A stretch of DNA of 24,423 nucleotides from Oscillospiraceae bacterium (lineage in GTDB: Bacteria > Bacillota > Clostridia > Oscillospirales > Oscillospiraceae), in assembly GCA_017435245.1 (NCBI GenBank), contig JAFSFK010000164.1:1-24423 (forward strand), in the 5' to 3' direction. Shown piece by piece: positions 20,304 to 24,423 of this stretch. Position 1 is the stretch's first letter; each line of letters begins with the position of its first letter. Made by a program: the position numbers and the translations under genes. Below the pieces are notes generated by a model. The model made no database searches and was not told the DNA's origin. It worked only from the letters and a program-made list of their open reading frames with translations.

Positions 20304-21887
20304 ATGTCAAATTATGCAATCGAAATGCGGGATATCTGCAAATCTTTTGGCCCAATTAAGGCAAATCAGAATATTAATCTGAATCTTAGACAGGGTGAAA
20401 TCCTTTCTTTGCTGGGCGAAAACGGTTCCGGCAAGACAACACTGATGAATATGCTTTCCGGTATATACAAGCCGGATGTTGGCAGCATTTTTGTTGATGG
20501 CAAGGAAGTTTCCATTGATTCTCCTGAGGATTCCAAGCGGCTTGGTATTGGTATGGTGCATCAGCATTTTAAGCTTGTTGATGTTTTTTCCGCTGCCGAT
20601 AATATTTGGATGGGCAAGGATAAGAACGGCTTTATCTTGAAGAAGAGCCGCTACAACGAAATCCAGGAGATCATCGAAAAATTTGGTTTCAGTCTTGACC
20701 CCCAAAAGCCTGTTTACGAAATGTCTGTTTCTGAAAAACAAACACTTGAGATCATCAAGGTCCTTTATTATGGTGCAAAGGTGATTATCCTGGATGAACC
20801 AACAGCTGTTTTAACCGTTCAGGAGATCGAAAAGCTGTTTGCTGTGCTTCGCAAAATGAAGGAAGATGGCCACAGCATTATTATCATTACCCATAAACTG
20901 AATGAAGTTATGGAGATTTCTGACCGTGTGGCGATCCTGCGTAAGGGTGAGTATATTACGACGGTTGACACAAAGCAGACAAACGAACAGGAGCTTACCG
21001 AGTGGATGGTTGGTCATAAGGTCGACCTGAATATTGATCGCCCGATCATTCAGAAAACCAGTCCGTTGTTGGAGGTCCGTGACCTGACGATCCGTAACGA
21101 TGCCGGTGCACTTGCTATTGATGGGGTTAATTTCTATATCCGTGGTGGTGAGATTCTGGGTGTTGCCGGTATTGCCGGTTGCGGTCAGAAGGAGCTTTGT
21201 GAAGCAATTGCGGGCTTGCGCCCCATCGAAAAGGGTCAAATGATCCATAAGGGTGATAACATAGTGGGTCTGTCTCCCAAGGCCATTCTGGAAAAGGGCA
21301 TTTCCATGTCCTTCATTCCTGAAGATCGTCTTGGTATGGGTCTGGCACCTTCTATGTCTATCACGGATAATATGATCCTCAAGAATTATGCGGATACCAA
21401 GGGGCCTTTTGTTGATCGCAAACAAGGACGTGTTGCGGCTGAGGAAGTGATCCGGCAGTTGGAAGTCGTTACGCCTTCCACGGAGACACCGGTTCGCCGG
21501 CTTTCCGGCGGTAATGTTCAAAAGATCCTTCTGGGAAGAGAGATCAAGGCTGACCCTAATGTGATTATTACCGCATATCCTGTCCGTGGTTTGGATATTA
21601 ACTCTTCCTACACCATCTATAACATTCTCAATAAGCAGAAAGCTTCTGGTGTAGGTGTTCTGTTTGTTGGTGAGGATCTGGACGTTATGATCGCCCTTTG
21701 TGATAAGATCATGGTTCTGTGCCACGGCCAGCTGATGGGTGTTGTCCACGCTCACAAGACCAGCAAGGAAGAGCTGGGGTTGATGATGACGGGTGCGCTG
21801 AATCTGACAGATAAGTATGAAGATAAGCCTGCCGGCATTGCCAAGGACACTCTTTTTGAAGCCGATGGGGAAGGAAAGGAGGCATAA
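20304..21887 (+). CDS. nupO: ABC transporter ATP-binding protein with two nucleotide-binding domains (NupO type)
   Basis: A 527-residue double-NBD ATPase of the simple-sugar/nucleoside importer class. NBD1 has Walker A GENGSGKT (38-45), signature SVSEKQ and Walker B VIILDEPTAVLT. NBD2 has a degenerate Walker A (GIAGCGQKEL, no GKT), signature LSGGNVQK and the altered Walker B region VIITAYPVRGLD, both typical of this family. The unit resembles Bacillus NupNOPQ. ATG 20304 follows GGAGG (20292-20296) at 7 nt. The frame is open upstream to 20262 but without a ribosome site. It lies between the BMP receptor and two permeases. The substrate is inferred as nucleosides. Confidence 0.9.
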   Translation: MSNYAIEMRDICKSFGPIKANQNINLNLRQGEILSLLGENGSGKTTLMNMLSGIYKPDVGSIFVDGKEVSIDSPEDSKRLGIGMVHQHFKLVDVFSAADNIWMGKDKNGFILKKSRYNEIQEIIEKFGFSLDPQKPVYEMSVSEKQTLEIIKVLYYGAKVIILDEPTAVLTVQEIEKLFAVLRKMKEDGHSIIIITHKLNEVMEISDRVAILRKGEYITTVDTKQTNEQELTEWMVGHKVDLNIDRPIIQKTSPLLEVRDLTIRNDAGALAIDGVNFYIRGGEILGVAGIAGCGQKELCEAIAGLRPIEKGQMIHKGDNIVGLSPKAILEKGISMSFIPEDRLGMGLAPSMSITDNMILKNYADTKGPFVDRKQGRVAAEEVIRQLEVVTPSTETPVRRLSGGNVQKILLGREIKADPNVIITAYPVRGLDINSSYTIYNILNKQKASGVGVLFVGEDLDVMIALCDKIMVLCHGQLMGVVHAHKTSKEELGLMMTGALNLTDKYEDKPAGIAKDTLFEADGEGKEA

Positions 21888-21889
21888 AC

Positions 21890-23002
21890 GTGGGACTGCA
21901 TATCGTAAAGCGTGACAATTGCCCCCTGTGGAAAAAGTGCTGTTTCTATTTTGTTTCTGTTTTTGCAGCACTTCTCATTGGTGCAATCATTCTTTTGGCC
22001 ATCGGTGTCGATCCGATTGCCTACTATACCCGTATGTTTACTATGGGTACGATTGGAAATCGTATCGCTTACAAGACCTTCATGAACTATTTGGCCGATT
22101 TTGTTCCTCTGTTTTTGACATCTGTTGCCTTGAGTCTTGCGTTTAAGATGCGCTTCTGGAATATCGGCGGTGAGGGCCAGTTTATTATCGGTTCCATTGC
22201 AACAGCATTGGTTGCCATCAAACTTGGTGGTGTCCTGCCATCCTGGCTGGTTTTGATCTTGATGTGCCTTGCTGCGATGATTGCGGCCGGTGTTTACGGT
22301 GTCATTGTCGCAGCTTTGAAGGTTCGATTCGGTACCAATGAGACGCTTCTGACATTGATGCTGAATTATGTTGCATTGTATATTCTGATTTTTCTGATGG
22401 AAACAAAGCAGGACTGGAATTTCTTCCTGGATCCTGAGGTTCCCCGTCCTGTTCCTGTCAGCTTCCGTGATCTTGTATCTTTCCCCGGGATTCCTCTGGG
22501 AGAAAAGTTTGAACTCAACATTTGCGTTGTTCTGGCGGTCCTGATTGGGTTAATCATATATGTGTACCTGCGGTACACAAAGCAGGGTTATGAGATCAAT
22601 GTGGTCGGTGACAGTGCCGGTACTGCGCATTACGCTGGTATGAAGGTCAGCCGAATTGTTTTGCGGACTGTTTTTCTGTCCGCTTGCTTGATTGGCTTGG
22701 CTGCTGCATTTAAGGTTGGTACAACCGGAATCCTGTCAACAGCCATCACTGATGATGTGGGTTGGACCGGTATCATTGTGGCTTGGCTTTCTCAGCTGAA
22801 CACTGCTGCGATTCTGTTTGTTTCTGCCTTGATCAGTTTGTTACATTTCGGATCAACGATCGCTGCAGCAACGTTCTCTCAGGTTGACTCCAGCTTCGCC
22901 AATATGCTGCAGGGCTTGATCCTGTTCCTTGTTTTGGCTGCTGATTTCTTTATTCGTTTCCGTGTTGTTCGTACTAGGAAGGGAGGTAGTAACAATGGAT
23001 AA
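21890..23002 (+). CDS. nupP: ABC transporter permease (NupP type)
   Basis: A 370-residue membrane protein with about nine hydrophobic segments, a member of the BPD_transp_2 (LivHM/RbsC-like) permease family. Typical stretches are SLAFKMRFWNIGGEGQFIIG, ALKVRFGTNETLLTLMLNYVAL and GYEINVVGDSAGTAHYAGM. It pairs with the next permease to form the membrane channel of the importer. The start is GTG at 21890 with AAAGGAGG (21875-21882) at 7 nt, two bases after the ATPase stop. It overlaps the next gene by eight bases. Confidence 0.92.
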   Translation: MGLHIVKRDNCPLWKKCCFYFVSVFAALLIGAIILLAIGVDPIAYYTRMFTMGTIGNRIAYKTFMNYLADFVPLFLTSVALSLAFKMRFWNIGGEGQFIIGSIATALVAIKLGGVLPSWLVLILMCLAAMIAAGVYGVIVAALKVRFGTNETLLTLMLNYVALYILIFLMETKQDWNFFLDPEVPRPVPVSFRDLVSFPGIPLGEKFELNICVVLAVLIGLIIYVYLRYTKQGYEINVVGDSAGTAHYAGMKVSRIVLRTVFLSACLIGLAAAFKVGTTGILSTAITDDVGWTGIIVAWLSQLNTAAILFVSALISLLHFGSTIAAATFSQVDSSFANMLQGLILFLVLAADFFIRFRVVRTRKGGSNNG

Positions 23003-23987
23003 AATGGGTGTTATCACTTCCTTTATTCACAATATTATTGTTTACAATATTCCGCTCCTGTACGGCACGGTTGGTGAGATCGTGGTTGAAAAGTCCGGCA
23101 GCTTGAATCTTGGTGTTGAAGGTATTATGGCTGTTGGTGCGATTTTTGGATACATTTTTGGCTGCTATGCAAACTCTCTTGGTGTTGGTATTTTGGTTTC
23201 TTTTATCGCCGGTGCACTGTGCGGCCTGCTGTTTGCTGTTCTCACTGTTTCCTTACAGGCAAATCAGAATATTACCGGTTTGACCTTAACGACATTCGGC
23301 CTGGGCATCTATTTCTTCGTTGGCAATGGTCTGAAATCTGTTGCCTGGCCGGTTATGGGTGACTATTCCGGAATCAAGAACGGTTTTGCTGATGTTGCGA
23401 TTCCCGGCCTTTCAAAGATCCCCATCCTTGGTCACGGATTATTTAACCACAATGTGATGATCTATTTGGGTGTTGCGATCGCCATATTTATGTGGTGGTA
23501 CCTGAAGTATACCAATTCCGGATTGCGTCTTCGTGCAGTTGGTGAAAATCCTGCAGCTGCAGACTCTGTGGGAATCAATGTGAAACGCTGCAAGTATCTG
23601 CATATCTGCCTTGGGTGTGGCATTATGGGTATTGGCGGCTATTATATGGGCTTAAATATGTCCGGATCTTTTAACTCCAATTGCTGGATTAACGGCTATG
23701 GCTGGATCGCTGTCGCTCTGGTTATTTTCGCAAACTGGAATCCTGCACTCGCTATCCTTGGAACGTTTGTATTTGGCTTCTTTAACACCCTTCGTGTTTC
23801 CGGCAGCAGTCTGGCTGTTGCTTTCCCGGGTGCATTGGGATGGTTGTCTGCTGTTCCTACCCAGCTTTATCAGGCGTTACCTTTCATTATTACCGCTATC
23901 GTCCTTGTGGTTACTTCCATCCGAAGCAAAAAGGGAAGTGGTCTTCCTGCTGCCCTTGGTGTCAACTATTTCCGGGAGGAAAGATAA
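22995..23987 (+). CDS. nupQ: ABC transporter permease (NupQ type)
   Basis: A 330-residue permease with about eight hydrophobic segments, the second half of the transmembrane pair. Marker stretches are LYGTVGEIVVEKSGSLNLGV near the N-terminus, LTVSLQANQNITGLTLTTFG, and LRLRAVGENPAAADSVGINV, the EAA-like loop that contacts the ATPase. ATG 22995 is preceded by GGGAGG (22981-22986) at 8 nt and overlaps nupP. The frame is open upstream to 22929 inside nupP, without a ribosome site. A strong terminator follows. Confidence 0.92.
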   Translation: MDKMGVITSFIHNIIVYNIPLLYGTVGEIVVEKSGSLNLGVEGIMAVGAIFGYIFGCYANSLGVGILVSFIAGALCGLLFAVLTVSLQANQNITGLTLTTFGLGIYFFVGNGLKSVAWPVMGDYSGIKNGFADVAIPGLSKIPILGHGLFNHNVMIYLGVAIAIFMWWYLKYTNSGLRLRAVGENPAAADSVGINVKRCKYLHICLGCGIMGIGGYYMGLNMSGSFNSNCWINGYGWIAVALVIFANWNPALAILGTFVFGFFNTLRVSGSSLAVAFPGALGWLSAVPTQLYQALPFIITAIVLVVTSIRSKKGSGLPAALGVNYFREER

Positions 23988-23998
23988 TTCTCTTTAAT

Positions 23999-24031
23999 AA
24001 AAAGAACCATAGCTAAGCTATGGTTCTTTTT
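23999..24031. terminator. Bidirectional terminator after the transporter operon
   Basis: Perfect 16-bp arms AAAAAGAACCATAGCT (23999-24014) and 24016-24031 meet with one base between (a real loop of about 5). The T-rich flank follows on plus and, read backwards, on minus, so it serves both the transporter operon and the cotJC remnant. Confidence 0.88.
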
Positions 24032-24034
24032 TTG

Positions 24035-24265
24035 TTACATATCAAATGATGGATTCATATAGTATACATTCTTTTGGTTGAGTTTCTCACGCAGAAGCTG
24101 AATCGCTTCACCAAAGCGCTGGAAGTGATTGATTTCCCGCTGGCGAAGGAACTTAATCACATTATTAACATCCGGATCGTCACTTAGGCGAAGGATATTG
24201 TCATAGGTAACTCGTGCTTTTTGCTCTGGGAAAGGATCCCCTAGGCGAAAATAATATAAACACAA
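24035..24265 (-). pseudogene. cotJC: Truncated CotJC / manganese-catalase-like spore-coat protein (C-terminal part)
   Basis: The minus-strand frame ends at 24035 with the C-terminal pattern of CotJC: EQKARVTYDNILRLSDDPDV, then FLRQREINHFQRFGEA and KNVYYMNPSFD. This includes the ferritin-like ExxH-type REINHFQRF helix of manganese catalases. Only about 65 of the expected 190-200 residues match. Upstream, the frame reaches a TAA at 24281-24283 with no ATG and no ribosome site; the only start is TTG 24265. Between GDP and EQKAR about ten family residues also look missing. It appears to be a 5'-truncated remnant. An intact copy may exist elsewhere. Confidence 0.7.
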
Positions 24266-24423
24266 TTCGAGAGCAAACGATTATAAACGACTGAAAATGA
24301 TTGGTATTCCTGCTGTTTTTCATGGTTGCAAAATGTAAAACTGGCATTTGTGAGGACATATCAGCAGGAGATGACAATGGCGAAATGCTATATAGGAAAA
24401 GACTAGGGCAACAACCTTTTATG
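24266..24423. other. Unassigned sequence at the right edge
   Basis: Where the N-terminal part of cotJC would be expected, none of the three minus-strand frames resembles it. On the plus strand a short frame from ATG 24322 stays open to the window end (34 codons), without a ribosome site. AGCAGGAG (24363-24370) precedes ATG 24377, but that frame stops after nine codons. I see no recognisable gene, terminal repeat or RNA. Confidence 0.5.

Noticed and set aside
20811..21971. 386-codon minus-strand open frame opposite the ABC ATPase
   Set aside because: Antisense to conserved NBD motifs, no ribosome site, no domain.
1..24423. CRISPR arrays, tRNA or rRNA genes, complete insertion sequences, phage or defence genes
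   Set aside because: Read on both strands; no regularly spaced repeats, cloverleaf-like segments, transposase or recombinase motifs were seen.

Overview
The window looks like chromosomal core sequence from a spore-forming, low-to-mid GC Firmicute, most likely a Clostridia member of the Oscillospiraceae/Ruminococcaceae type. The evidence is a complete eight-gene spoIIIA operon, a fragment resembling the spore-coat protein CotJC, Bacillus/Clostridium gene orders (clpX-lon-engB, tepA-ftsK, yqhY-nusB, xseA-xseB-ispA), strong AGGAGG ribosome sites and frequent GTG/TTG starts. Placement below class is inference. All three stop codons are used as stops, so the code is standard.

Layout. (1) 1-3728, plus strand: the tail of clpX, a hairpin terminator, lon, engB and a small cysteine-motif protein of unknown function. 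(2) 3730-4516, minus strand: a two-gene unit of ybaK (Cys-tRNA(Pro) deacylase type) and a TSCPD-domain protein, with a clear sigma-A promoter. It shares a bidirectional terminator with unit 1. (3) 4574-9496, plus: tepA (ClpP-like), a divergent UppP/BacA-like membrane protein, ftsK/spoIIIE and an ECF-transporter S component, ending in a strong terminator. (4) 9496-14103, plus: spoIIIAA-AH, tightly overlapped, behind a sigma-E-like promoter. (5) 14121-18673, plus: an Asp23/Gls24 (YqhY-like) protein, nusB carrying an in-frame TAA, a TsaD paralogue, xseA, xseB, ispA and a mutT-like Nudix gene. (6) 18774-24031, plus: a BMP-family lipoprotein, a double-NBD ATPase and two permeases, forming a NupNOPQ-type nucleoside ABC importer. 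The promoter carries a dyad and the leader is structured. (7) 24035-24423: a 5'-truncated cotJC remnant on the minus strand, then 158 bases without a recognisable gene.

How the genes work together: unit 1 is protein quality control (ClpX, Lon) plus ribosome assembly (EngB). Unit 3 combines envelope functions with chromosome translocation. Unit 4 builds the SpoIIIA complex of the mother-cell/forespore channel. Unit 5 is a housekeeping transcription, DNA-repair and isoprenoid cluster. Unit 6 imports nucleosides or similar solutes.

Most of the window is ordinary core genome, and I do not see a clear new defence or mobile system. The items most worth a second look are the in-frame stop in nusB, a terminator-like hairpin buried inside the adjacent tsaD-like reading frame, that paralogue's altered loop, the E17-to-Ser change in the UppP-like protein, the dyad operator and leader of the BMP operon, the uncharacterised CxCxxC protein behind engB, and the broken cotJC at the right edge.
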